Below, piece after piece: positions 27,507-34,769 of a DNA stretch of 64,000 nucleotides (the first letter of the stretch is position 1; every line of letters starts with the position of its first letter). Position numbers and translations under genes: made by a program. The stretch is from the NCBI GenBank assembly GCA_020160805.1, contig JAIUPO010000018.1, positions 1-64,000 on the forward strand, read 5' to 3'. The notes below the pieces were generated by a model. It was not told the DNA's origin and searched no databases. It saw nothing but the letters and a program-made list of their open reading frames with translations. The stretch is from Actinomycetota bacterium (lineage in GTDB: Bacteria > Actinomycetota > Actinomycetes > Actinomycetales > Dermatophilaceae).

Positions 27507-28900
27507 ACGTGCTCCCGGCTCGTGGCCCAGTTCCGCGGGCCACGAGAGCCAGCGGCATAGGTCTCCATCGGCACCTTGTCCGCGGCCCATGCCTTCAGCA
27601 CCGGCTCGACGATCCGCCAGCACTCCTCGGCGGAATCGCCACGCACGGTCAGCAGCTGCGAGCCGTCGAGGATCTGTCCAAGCACCTCGCCATAGGCCTG
27701 CATACGCGGCGGGGCGAGCACTGCTTCGAGGGTCTTCTGCTCCAGGTCGAGCGGATCGCCTTCGGCGTTCATCGTCAGCGTCAAGGAGACGGTTCCGGGC
27801 TTGAGTCCGATGACCAAGGTGTCCGACCCGGACGGGCCGGCGAAGCCGTGCGGCAGGTGCGCGACATCCTTGAAGGTGACGACGATCATCTTCCGAACTT
27901 CGCCGAGCGCCTTGCCGCTGCGCATCGTGAAAGGCACTCCGGCCCAACGGTTATTAGCGACCTCGACGGTGATCTCCGCCAGGGTCTCCGTCAAGCGGCT
28001 AGCGTCGACACCCGGCTCTTTGATGTAGTCGGGGATGCGTCGCCCATCGGAGGTGCCCTTGGTGTAGCGGGCTCGCCGGGAGGCGGTCACCGGGTCGCCA
28101 TTCCACAGGCGCATGGCGCGCATGACTTGCGCTTTCTGGTCCTGCAGTTCGCGCGCATCCAGGGTCGCGATCGACTCCATGGCGAAGAGCGCGAGCACCT
28201 GGATCAGGTGACTTTGGATCATGTCGCGCAGCGCGCCGGCCGTGTCGTAATAGCCCGCCCGGCCCTCCAAGGCGAGCGCCTCGTCATACAGCACCTCCAC
28301 CTTCTCGATGTGCTCATTGCTCCACATCGGCTGGAAGAGCCGGTTGGCGAAGCGCAGGCCGATCAGGTTCAGGACGGTGTTGACGCCGAGGAAGTGGTCG
28401 ATCCGGTAGATCGAGTCCTCGGGGACCACGCGGGAGAGCAAGTCGTTGAACTTGCGGGCGCTCGCGAAGTCGGTGCCGAAGGGCTTCTCGAGGGCGAGCC
28501 GGGTCTCATGGGGCAGGTGGATCTTCTGGAGCAGCTCGCAGCACTTCATCGTCACCGACGGCGGGAGCGCGAAGAAGATGACGAGCGGGCCGTCGCCGCA
28601 GGAGGAAATCAGGTCCTGTAGCGAGTTTGGGTCGAGGATGTCTGCCTTGATGTATGCCGTGTCCCGGCTCCCCGTGCGCGTCACCGTGGCGGGCGCCTTG
28701 ACGGTGGCGAAGGACTCCTTGATGCGCGCCCTCCAGTCGGCGGCGGTCATGTCCACGCGGTCGGAGCCGACAATGCGCAAGGTGCGGTCTCGCTCGGCCA
28801 TCAGCAGGGTCGCGATGCCCGGCAACAACAGCCGGTGCGTGAGGTCACCGCCCGCACCGAGGATGAGCAGGGTCGTGGTCGGTGGGTTCGACGCAGCCAT
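27503..28900 (-). CDS. zwf: Divergent glucose-6-phosphate dehydrogenase-family protein
   Basis: The 465-residue protein aligns along the whole G6PD family: N-terminal Rossmann GAGGDLTHR (15-23), LEKPFG (Lys139), YRIDHFLG (165-172) and GYYDTAGALRDMIQSHLIQ with the conserved His231. Two lysines expected in classical enzymes are absent: GDLAKRK reads GDLTHRL, and DHYLGK reads DHFLGV (Val173). Activity or cofactor use may therefore differ. The ATG at 28900 was chosen at MAASNPPTTT; an open frame further upstream crosses the terminator at 28943. It is the first gene of the zwf-moxR-VWA operon. Confidence 0.82.
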   Translation of the reverse strand: MAASNPPTTTLLILGAGGDLTHRLLLPGIATLLMAERDRTLRIVGSDRVDMTAADWRARIKESFATVKAPATVTRTGSRDTAYIKADILDPNSLQDLISSCGDGPLVIFFALPPSVTMKCCELLQKIHLPHETRLALEKPFGTDFASARKFNDLLSRVVPEDSIYRIDHFLGVNTVLNLIGLRFANRLFQPMWSNEHIEKVEVLYDEALALEGRAGYYDTAGALRDMIQSHLIQVLALFAMESIATLDARELQDQKAQVMRAMRLWNGDPVTASRRARYTKGTSDGRRIPDYIKEPGVDASRLTETLAEITVEVANNRWAGVPFTMRSGKALGEVRKMIVVTFKDVAHLPHGFAGPSGSDTLVIGLKPGTVSLTLTMNAEGDPLDLEQKTLEAVLAPPRMQAYGEVLGQILDGSQLLTVRGDSAEECWRIVEPVLKAWAADKVPMETYAAGSRGPRNWATSREHV

Positions 28901-28942
28901 GGGCAGATCGTCCCACGTTCCGCTGCGCTGTGGCCCCAAGGG

Positions 28943-28987
28943 CAGGGGTATGCCCGACCGCTCGGGTGAGCGGTCGGGCATACCTGC
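28943..28987 (-). terminator. Stem-loop terminator carrying GGCATAC heptamers in both arms
   Basis: A perfect 17-bp stem (28947-28963, 28968-28984; GGTATGCCCGACCGCTC and its complement) with a GGGT loop follows the small remnant gene ending at 28996 and precedes the zwf-like start. Extra pairing GCAGG/CTGC extends it outward. Both arms contain the window-wide GGCATAC/GTATGCC heptamer. Confidence 0.75.
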
Positions 28988-28995
28988 TGCTCGGG

Positions 28996-29247
28996 TCAGT
29001 GGCCCCACTGGTTGGGGATGAAGCTCATGTCGGCCTTGGGGGCGATGAGGCGGTCCCAGGGGATGTCGAACTCGACGGTGCCGAGGGCGCTGGCGTATGC
29101 CGCCCCCTGCTGAATGGCGACGTGCAGCCCAGTGCGCTTGGGGTAGATCGCGATATCGGTGCGGAGGATGTCCCCGTGGGGTTGGTTCGGCACGGCGGAC
29201 TAAGCGGCGCGCGCGAGCTCGCGCTCGAAGTTCCAGTAGGGGCCACC
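28996..29247 (-). pseudogene. Remnant of an unidentified gene
   Basis: From a GTG at 29193 to 28996 the minus strand reads 65 codons with good coding character (VPNQPHGDILRTDIAIYPKR; GTVEFDIPWDRL; FIPNQWGH at the end). A TAG lies 6 nt upstream, and beyond it the same frame reads GGPYWNFERELARAA, then runs into the dispersed repeat at 29248. It looks like the 3' part of a gene interrupted by a stop and truncated by the repeat. A short intact gene from the GTG is the alternative. I recognise no family; it has its own terminator. Confidence 0.45.
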
Positions 29248-29309
29248 GCTCGTACCGCCCACGCAGAGCGTGGGACCCAGCTCCGATACTTCGCGAGGAC
29301 CCCGTCCGG
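29248..29309 (-). repeat. Dispersed repeat, copy 2
   Basis: This 60-bp stretch is almost identical to positions 12-71: the hairpin CCCACGCAGAGCGTGGG followed by the TACTTCGCG-GGACCCCGTCC module (one G-to-A change). It lies between the gene remnant and the promoter of mycothione reductase. It is in the same orientation as copy 1. Confidence 0.8.
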
Positions 29310-29347
29310 CAGTTCGCAAGACGACCCAGGCGCCTACTGTGAGCAGC

Positions 29348-30736
29348 GTGACGACAGAGCGGGACTATGACGTGGTGGTGCTCGGGGCGGGCTCGGGGCG
29401 CTCGGTGCTTTCGGAAGAACTGGCGCACCTGCGCACGGCAATCATCGACTGCGGGCCGTATGGCGGCACCTGTCTCAATCGCGGGTGCATCCCGACCAAG
29501 ATGTTCCTCCACGTGGCCGAGGTCGCCGGCAGCCTGCCTGAGTTGTCCCGGCTCGGTGTGGACGCACGTGTGGACCAGGTGCGGTGGCGCGAGATCCGCG
29601 ATCGCATCTTCGACCGCATCGACACGTTCGCGGCCTCCGGTCCAGAGGGTGCCCGCTCCGCTGGCATTGATGCGTATGTCGGTGCCGCCCGCTTCGTCGG
29701 TCCGCGAAGGCTGGTGGTGGCCGAGCCGGGTGGCGACGTCGAGGTGACGGCCGCGCAGGTCGTGCTCGCGCAGGGTGCGAGTCCCGTCGTGCCCCAGGTG
29801 ATTCACGACAGCGGGGTGCCATTCCACACCTCTGACACCGTCATGCGGATCGAGGAGTTGCCGAAGCGGATGCTCGTCCTTGGGGGCGGAGTGATCGGCA
29901 CCGAGATGGCGCAATTGTTCTGGGGTTTGGGTGTCGAGATCACGATGGTGACCAAGGGCCCGCACCTCGTGAAAGGTGTTGGCGAGGACATCGGCCGGCG
30001 CTTCACCGAGTTGATGGGGCAGCGGTGGGCGCTGCACCTGAACGCCGAGGTGACCTCCGTGGCGGAGCGCGGCGACGGCATACATGTGGGGTTGGCGGAT
30101 GGGACAACTTTGGTGACCGACCTATTGCTCGTGGCGGTTGGGCGGCGTCCGAACACCGGCGACATCGGCCTCGATCTGGCCGGCGTCGAGGTGGACTCGG
30201 ACAGTGGTCGTGTTCTCGTCGACGAGTTCGGGCGCACGAGCGCCGAGGGCGTATGGGCGCTCGGCGATGTCTCCAGCGTGCACCAGCTCAAGCACCTGGC
30301 CAATGATCAGGCCCGGACCGTGCGCCACAACGTGCTGCACCCGGACGCGCCGAAGCCGCTGCGCGCCAAGGCAATTCCGTCCGCGGTGTTCTCCGATCCG
30401 CAGCTGGCGATCGTGGGTGAGACCCTGCCGCAGGTGCTCGCGGCGGGCTGTGATGCGGTGGCGTTCACGCAGAAGCTGGGGGACACGGCATACGGCTGGG
30501 CGCTGGAAGACACCACCTCCGTCTGCACCGTCGTCGCCGAGCGGGGCACCGGCGTCGTGCTCGGGGCCCAACTCATGGCACCGCAGGCGTCCTCGCTCAT
30601 CCAGCCGCTGATCGACGCGACCGCGCGCGGGCTGAGCGCGCGCGATGTCGCGACAACCCAGATGTGGATCCACCCCGCCGCCATGGAGCTGATCGAGAAC
30701 GCCCTCCTCGGCGTCGCCGAGGCCGCCGGGACCTGA
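29348..30736 (+). CDS. mtr: Mycothione reductase
   Basis: The 462-residue flavoprotein has the FAD-binding VVLGAGSGRS, redox-active GGTCLNRGCIPTK (Cys42, Cys47), NAD(P)H-binding LVLGGGVIGTEMAQLFWGLG, the WALGDVSS FAD motif, and the C-terminal WIHPAAMELIENAL with the catalytic His-Glu pair. The sequence type is that of mycothione reductases, which reduce oxidised mycothiol with NADPH. The GTG at 29348 follows TACTGT by 7 nt (leaderless pattern). Its upstream region carries dispersed repeat copy 2. Other disulfide reductases are less likely given GTCLNRGCIPTKM. Confidence 0.9.
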   Translation: MTTERDYDVVVLGAGSGRSVLSEELAHLRTAIIDCGPYGGTCLNRGCIPTKMFLHVAEVAGSLPELSRLGVDARVDQVRWREIRDRIFDRIDTFAASGPEGARSAGIDAYVGAARFVGPRRLVVAEPGGDVEVTAAQVVLAQGASPVVPQVIHDSGVPFHTSDTVMRIEELPKRMLVLGGGVIGTEMAQLFWGLGVEITMVTKGPHLVKGVGEDIGRRFTELMGQRWALHLNAEVTSVAERGDGIHVGLADGTTLVTDLLLVAVGRRPNTGDIGLDLAGVEVDSDSGRVLVDEFGRTSAEGVWALGDVSSVHQLKHLANDQARTVRHNVLHPDAPKPLRAKAIPSAVFSDPQLAIVGETLPQVLAAGCDAVAFTQKLGDTAYGWALEDTTSVCTVVAERGTGVVLGAQLMAPQASSLIQPLIDATARGLSARDVATTQMWIHPAAMELIENALLGVAEAAGT

Positions 30737-30739
30737 GGG

Positions 30740-30786
30740 GCCAGGCGGTTTGCGAGACGGGCCAGGTTCTCGCCGTGGGGCCTGGC
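30740..30786. terminator. Bidirectional stem-loop between mtr and the MerR gene
   Basis: An outer stem GCCAGGC (30740-30746)/GCCTGGC (30780-30786) encloses an inner stem GCGAGA (30752-30757)/TCTCGC (30768-30773). It lies between the convergent mtr and MerR-family genes. Confidence 0.55.
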
Positions 30787-30821
30787 TATATCGCGGCCCG
30801 CGGGCGTGAACCCGGCCCGGG

Positions 30822-31217
30822 TCAGCGCGCGAGGTCGGCGCGGCAGCGGGCCTCGAAGGTCGTTAGCTCAGCGAGGGCCTCGTCGAGGTCGCGGCGGCGG
30901 GCTTCGAGGTCAGCGCGGCGCTCGTCGATCTGGGTCAGCACATACTCGAGTTGGCTGCGGCGGCCGCGGGGGGCGTCATACAGATCGATGATCGTCCGGA
31001 TCTCCTCGAGGGGGAAGCCGAGGCGCTTGCCGCGCAGGATCAGGGCCAGGCGGGTGCGATCGCGGCGGTGATAGACGCGGACGGTGCCGCGCCGCTCGGG
31101 GGAGATCAGGCCCAACTCTTCGTAATGGCGCACCGCGCGATGGGTGATCGCGAACTCTTCGGCGATCTGCGCGATGGTCCACGTCTGCTCGCGCTCGAGC
31201 ACCGTCCGGCTTGCCAT
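30822..31217 (-). CDS. MerR family regulator, LiuR-like
   Basis: The 131-residue protein has an N-terminal MerR helix-turn-helix (WTIAQIAEEFAITHRAVRHYEELGLI, about 13-38; in part DNA-contacting), the wing RRGTVRVYHRRDRTRL, and a C-terminal coiled coil (about 85-125). LiuR-type MerR proteins control leucine/isovalerate catabolism. It is divergent from the isovaleryl-CoA-dehydrogenase-like gene, and a perfect 16-bp palindrome between them is the likely binding site, so it probably regulates both itself and the catabolic operon. Confidence 0.85.
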   Translation of the reverse strand: MASRTVLEREQTWTIAQIAEEFAITHRAVRHYEELGLISPERRGTVRVYHRRDRTRLALILRGKRLGFPLEEIRTIIDLYDAPRGRRSQLEYVLTQIDERRADLEARRRDLDEALAELTTFEARCRADLAR

Positions 31218-31232
31218 GGGCCAGTATCCTGC

Positions 31233-31248
31233 TTTACGTTAACGTAAA
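31233..31248. promoter_or_regulatory. LiuR-type operator, perfect palindrome
   Basis: TTTACGTTAACGTAAA is a perfect 16-bp palindrome, strikingly AT-rich for this genome. It lies between the divergent MerR-family gene and the acyl-CoA dehydrogenase gene. Its length and placement fit MerR/LiuR operators that sit in the promoter spacer. Confidence 0.75.
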
Positions 31249-31291
31249 CGTCAAGCACTAACGAAGTCAGCAATGGGGAGTGTCGCCGCGC

Positions 31292-32476
31292 ATGTTCGAA
31301 CTGAGCCAAGATCACGAGGACTTCCGGGCGATGGTGCGCGACTTTGCCGAACGCGAGGTTGCGCCGCACGTCGCCGAGTGGGACCGCGCGCACCACTTCC
31401 CGACCGACCTCGCGCCGAAGATGGGCGATCTCGGACTCTTTGGCCTCGTGGTGCCGGAGGAGTTCGGCGGTAGCGCCGACCCGGAGGGCGGGCCGTTCAC
31501 GGCACTCTGCGTCGCCATCGAAGAACTCGGCCGCATCGACCAGTCGATCGGCATCACGCTCTCGGCCGGTGTGGGTCTGGGAATCAACCCGATCCTGACG
31601 TATGGCAGCCCAGCCCAGAAGGAGCGCTGGCTGCCGGATCTCGTGTCCGGCCGGGCGCTGGCAGCCTTCGGGTTGACCGAGCCGGACGCCGGCTCCGACG
31701 CCGGAGCAACGCGGACGAAGGCGAGTCTCGACGGCGATAGCTGGGTGGTCAACGGGGCGAAGGCCTTCATCACGAACTCCGGCACCGAGATCACATCGGT
31801 CGTCACCGTGACCGCGCGCACCGGCGAGAGCGCGGATGGGCGGCCGGAGATCTCGGCCATCATGATTCCTTCCGGCACAACGGGATTCGAGGTTGCCCCG
31901 GCATACGACAAGCTCGGGTGGAATATCTCCGACACGCACGGACTGACCTTTTCCGATGTGCGCGTGCCGCAGGAGAACCTCCTCGGGGACCGTGGGCAGG
32001 GGTTCAAGCAGTTCCTTAAGACCCTCGACGATGGGCGCATCGCCATCAGCGCGCTCGCCCTCGGACTGCTGGTGCGGATGCGGGAGGAGGCCACGGCATA
32101 CGCCCAGGCACGCACGGCCTTCGGGCGACCGATCGGGGTCAACCAGGGCGTCTCGTTCAAGGTCGCCGACCTGGCCGTCATGGAGGAGACGGCGCGGCTG
32201 CTGACCTACAAGGCCGCGTGGCTGAAGGACCAGCAGGAGTTGGGCAAGCACAGCGTCGCCGAGGTCAAGCAGGCGGCGGCGATCGCCAAGCTCTACACCT
32301 CCGAGGCGGCCGTGACGGCGACCCGGCTGGCGACGCAAATCTTCGGCGGCAATGGCTTCATGGAGGAGTACCCCGTCGCCCGGTTCTACCGGGACGCGAA
32401 GATCCTGGAGATCGGGGAAGGAACCTCCGAGGTTCAGCGCATGGTCATCGCCCGCAACCTAGGGTTGTCCTCGTGA
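31292..32476 (+). CDS. Acyl-CoA dehydrogenase (isovaleryl-CoA dehydrogenase-like)
   Basis: The 394-residue FAD enzyme has GLTEPDAGSDAGATRT, KAFITNSGTE, ARTAFGRPIGVNQGVSFKVA, QIFGGNGFMEEYPVARFYRD and the active-site EIGEGTSEVQRMVI. Its place directly before a biotin-carboxylase beta subunit and opposite a LiuR-like regulator suggests branched-chain acyl-CoA oxidation. The ATG at 31292 has GGGGAG 11 nt upstream; a GTG at 31280 would add four residues. It overlaps the next gene by GTGA. Confidence 0.9.
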   Translation: MFELSQDHEDFRAMVRDFAEREVAPHVAEWDRAHHFPTDLAPKMGDLGLFGLVVPEEFGGSADPEGGPFTALCVAIEELGRIDQSIGITLSAGVGLGINPILTYGSPAQKERWLPDLVSGRALAAFGLTEPDAGSDAGATRTKASLDGDSWVVNGAKAFITNSGTEITSVVTVTARTGESADGRPEISAIMIPSGTTGFEVAPAYDKLGWNISDTHGLTFSDVRVPQENLLGDRGQGFKQFLKTLDDGRIAISALALGLLVRMREEATAYAQARTAFGRPIGVNQGVSFKVADLAVMEETARLLTYKAAWLKDQQELGKHSVAEVKQAAAIAKLYTSEAAVTATRLATQIFGGNGFMEEYPVARFYRDAKILEIGEGTSEVQRMVIARNLGLSS

Positions 32477-34008
32477 GCGATGTCGCCGACCTGCGGGGCC
32501 GCCTGAGCGCGTCATATGCCGCCTCCGAGCGTCCGAGTGAGGCCGCGGCGGCGAAACTGGCGAAGCAGAACAAGCTATATGTCCGTGACCGCATCGCGTT
32601 GCTGCTGGATGCGGGCAGCTTCGTCGAAGACGGGCGCTATGCCAATGCGCGGGCCGGACACCTGCCGGCCGATGGCGTCGTCACCGGTCGCGGGCGCGTC
32701 GACGGGCGACCGGTCATCGTCATCGCCAACGATCCCACCGTCAAGGCCGGGTCGTGGGGTGCGCGGACTGTCGAGAAGATCGTGCGCGCGACCGAAATGG
32801 CTCTGCGCGAAGAGCTTCCGGTTTTCTGGTTTGTCGACAGCGCGGGTGCGCGCATCACCGACCAGGTCGAGATGTTCCCCGGTCGACGAGGCGCCGGCCG
32901 GATCTTCCACAACCAGGTCGCGCTCTCGGGCAAGGTGCCCCAGATCTGCTGCCTCTTCGGGCCCAGCGCGGCGGGCGGGGCATACATCCCCAGCTTTTGC
33001 GATCTGATCATCATGGTCGAGGGCAATGCCTCGATGTATCTCGGGTCGCCGCGGATGGCCGAGATGGTCGTGGGGGAGAAGGTCACGCTGGAGGAGATGG
33101 GCGGCGCGCGGATGCACTGCACCATCTCCGGAGTCGGGGACCTGCTGGCCCATGACGACACCGAAGCGATCGAATTGGCGAAGCTCTACTTCTCCTATCT
33201 GCCGCTCAACTGGCAGGCGCCGCCGCCGACCTATCAGCCGGAGGCGCCGGCGAATCCCCTGACACCGCAATCGGTTCCGGAGAAGGAGTCGCAGCCCTTC
33301 GATGTCCATGAGGTGATCGACGGGCTCGTGGACGATGACTCCTTCTTCGAGATCAAGCCGCTCTTTGCCGCCGAATTGGTTGTCGGTTTCGGGCGGATGA
33401 ATGGTGAGTCGGTCGGCATCCTGGCGAACAATTCCGCAGTCAAGGGGGGCGTGCTGTTCACCGACAGCGCGGACAAAGCGGCGCGCTTCATCTGGCTATG
33501 CGATGCCTACTCGATCCCGCTCGTCTACCTCGCCGATGTCCCGGGATTCATGATCGGCTCCGAGGTGGAGCGCGGCGGCATCATCCGGCATGGGGCGAAG
33601 ATGGTGTCCGCGGTGGCGTCGGCAACCGTGCCGCAGATCTGTGTCGTCGTGCGCAAGGCGTATGGCGCGGGGCTCTATGCGATGGGCGGGCCCGGCTTTG
33701 CGCCGGATGCCACGATTGCCTTGCCGACCGCGCGGATCGCCGTGATGGGTCCGGAGGCCGCCGTGAATGCGGTGTACGCCAACAAGATTGCCGAGATCAC
33801 CGACCCCGACGAGCGGGCGGCCTTCGTCGCCGAGCGGCGCACGGCATACGAAGAAGATGTCGACATCGAACGGCTGGCCGCTGACCTGGTGCTGGATCAG
33901 GTCATCGAGCCCGGTCTGCTGCGCGACGAGCTGATTGCCCGACTGTCGTTTGCGGCGGGCCGAGACCGGCACTTCGCGACGAAACGCCGCGACATTCCCC
34001 CCACCTGA
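32473..34008 (+). CDS. Acyl-CoA carboxylase beta chain (methylcrotonyl-CoA carboxylase-like)
   Basis: The 511-residue carboxyltransferase has two crotonase-type halves: VFWFVDSAGARITDQVEMFP, GPSAAGGAYIPSFCDL, and later LADVPGFMIGSEVERGGIIR and VVRKAYGAGLYAMGGP. It transfers CO2 from biotin to an acyl-CoA and needs an alpha subunit; the only one here is at 22218-23984. The context (acyl-CoA dehydrogenase plus LiuR-like regulator) favours methylcrotonyl-CoA in leucine breakdown. The GTG at 32473 overlaps the preceding stop. Confidence 0.9.
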   Translation: MSDVADLRGRLSASYAASERPSEAAAAKLAKQNKLYVRDRIALLLDAGSFVEDGRYANARAGHLPADGVVTGRGRVDGRPVIVIANDPTVKAGSWGARTVEKIVRATEMALREELPVFWFVDSAGARITDQVEMFPGRRGAGRIFHNQVALSGKVPQICCLFGPSAAGGAYIPSFCDLIIMVEGNASMYLGSPRMAEMVVGEKVTLEEMGGARMHCTISGVGDLLAHDDTEAIELAKLYFSYLPLNWQAPPPTYQPEAPANPLTPQSVPEKESQPFDVHEVIDGLVDDDSFFEIKPLFAAELVVGFGRMNGESVGILANNSAVKGGVLFTDSADKAARFIWLCDAYSIPLVYLADVPGFMIGSEVERGGIIRHGAKMVSAVASATVPQICVVVRKAYGAGLYAMGGPGFAPDATIALPTARIAVMGPEAAVNAVYANKIAEITDPDERAAFVAERRTAYEEDVDIERLAADLVLDQVIEPGLLRDELIARLSFAAGRDRHFATKRRDIPPT

Positions 34009-34018
34009 TCGAGACGCC

Positions 34019-34095
34019 GCCCGATGTTTGGGAGGGAAACCCTTGCTTTGTGCCAGAAGCTTTCCGGCACAAAGCAAGGGTTTCCGGCATCGGGC
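34019..34095. terminator. Long palindromic hairpin between convergent genes
   Basis: A perfect 20-bp stem (34035-34054 and 34066-34085; GGAAACCCTTGCTTTGTGCC and its complement) surrounds an 11-nt loop containing AAGCTT. It is extended by an outer stem GCCCGATG (34019-34026)/CATCGGGC (34088-34095). It separates the convergent carboxylase and Maf genes. The stem is unusually AT-rich for this genome. Confidence 0.75.
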
Positions 34096-34113
34096 GGGAA
34101 ACCTACAGGGGGC

Positions 34114-34734
34114 TCAGGTGAGGGCGAACCAGGGGAGGCCGAGGTCGGCGAGGAGGTCGCGCAGGAGGGGGAGGGAGAGGCCAACGACATTGTGGTGGTC
34201 GCCCTCGATGCCGGTGACGAAGGCGCCGCCGAGACCGTCGACGGTGAAGGCGCCGGCGACCCGCAGCGGTTCGCCGGTCGCGACATAGGCCTCGATCTCG
34301 GCGTCGGTGAGATCGGCGAAATGCACGACGGTGGACGCGGTCGCCCCGATGAGTCCGCCGCTGCCGTCGTCGCGGTCGTCGATCAGCCAATGACCCGTAT
34401 GCAGGGTGCCCGAGCGCCCGCGCATCCGCCGCCACCGCTGCGTTGCCTCGGCCGCGTCGGCCGGCTTGCCGTGCACCTCGCCATCGAGTTCGAGCATCGA
34501 GTCGCAGCCGAGCACGAGGGCGTCGGTGTTATGGGCGACGTCCTCGGCCTTCGCGCGGGCAAGGGCGAGGACGAGATCGGCGGGTTCCAGGTCGCCATAC
34601 CGGGTGGCCAGGTCGCGAAGCAACGCGTCCTCGTCCACCGTGCTTGGCTGCACGTCCGCCTCGATCCCGACCTGCTGCAACAGGATTCGGCGAGCGGGGG
34701 AGGCGGACGCCAGGATGAATCGGGGAGTGGGCAT
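34114..34734 (-). CDS. maf: Maf-like nucleoside triphosphate pyrophosphatase
   Basis: The 206-residue protein has the Maf/Ham1 fold motifs: FILASASPARRILLQQVGI (7-25, in part), the VDED acidic motif, GCDSMLELDGEVHGKP and VDGLGGAFVTGIEGDHHNVVG. Such enzymes hydrolyse non-canonical or modified nucleotides. The ATG at 34734 follows TAGATT by 7 nt (leaderless pattern); the reading back to 34995 is rejected. Maf next to carboxylase genes is a recurrent actinobacterial arrangement. Confidence 0.9.
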   Translation of the reverse strand: MPTPRFILASASPARRILLQQVGIEADVQPSTVDEDALLRDLATRYGDLEPADLVLALARAKAEDVAHNTDALVLGCDSMLELDGEVHGKPADAAEATQRWRRMRGRSGTLHTGHWLIDDRDDGSGGLIGATASTVVHFADLTDAEIEAYVATGEPLRVAGAFTVDGLGGAFVTGIEGDHHNVVGLSLPLLRDLLADLGLPWFALT

Positions 34735-34769
34735 GGCGACCAATCTACGGCGCGAGTGAGGGTCGGCCG

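Noticed and set aside
28901-30085. N-terminal extension of the zwf-like ORF up to 30085
   Set aside because: It would cross a terminator hairpin, the remnant gene and the antisense strand of mtr; the family N-terminus starts at the ATG at 28900.
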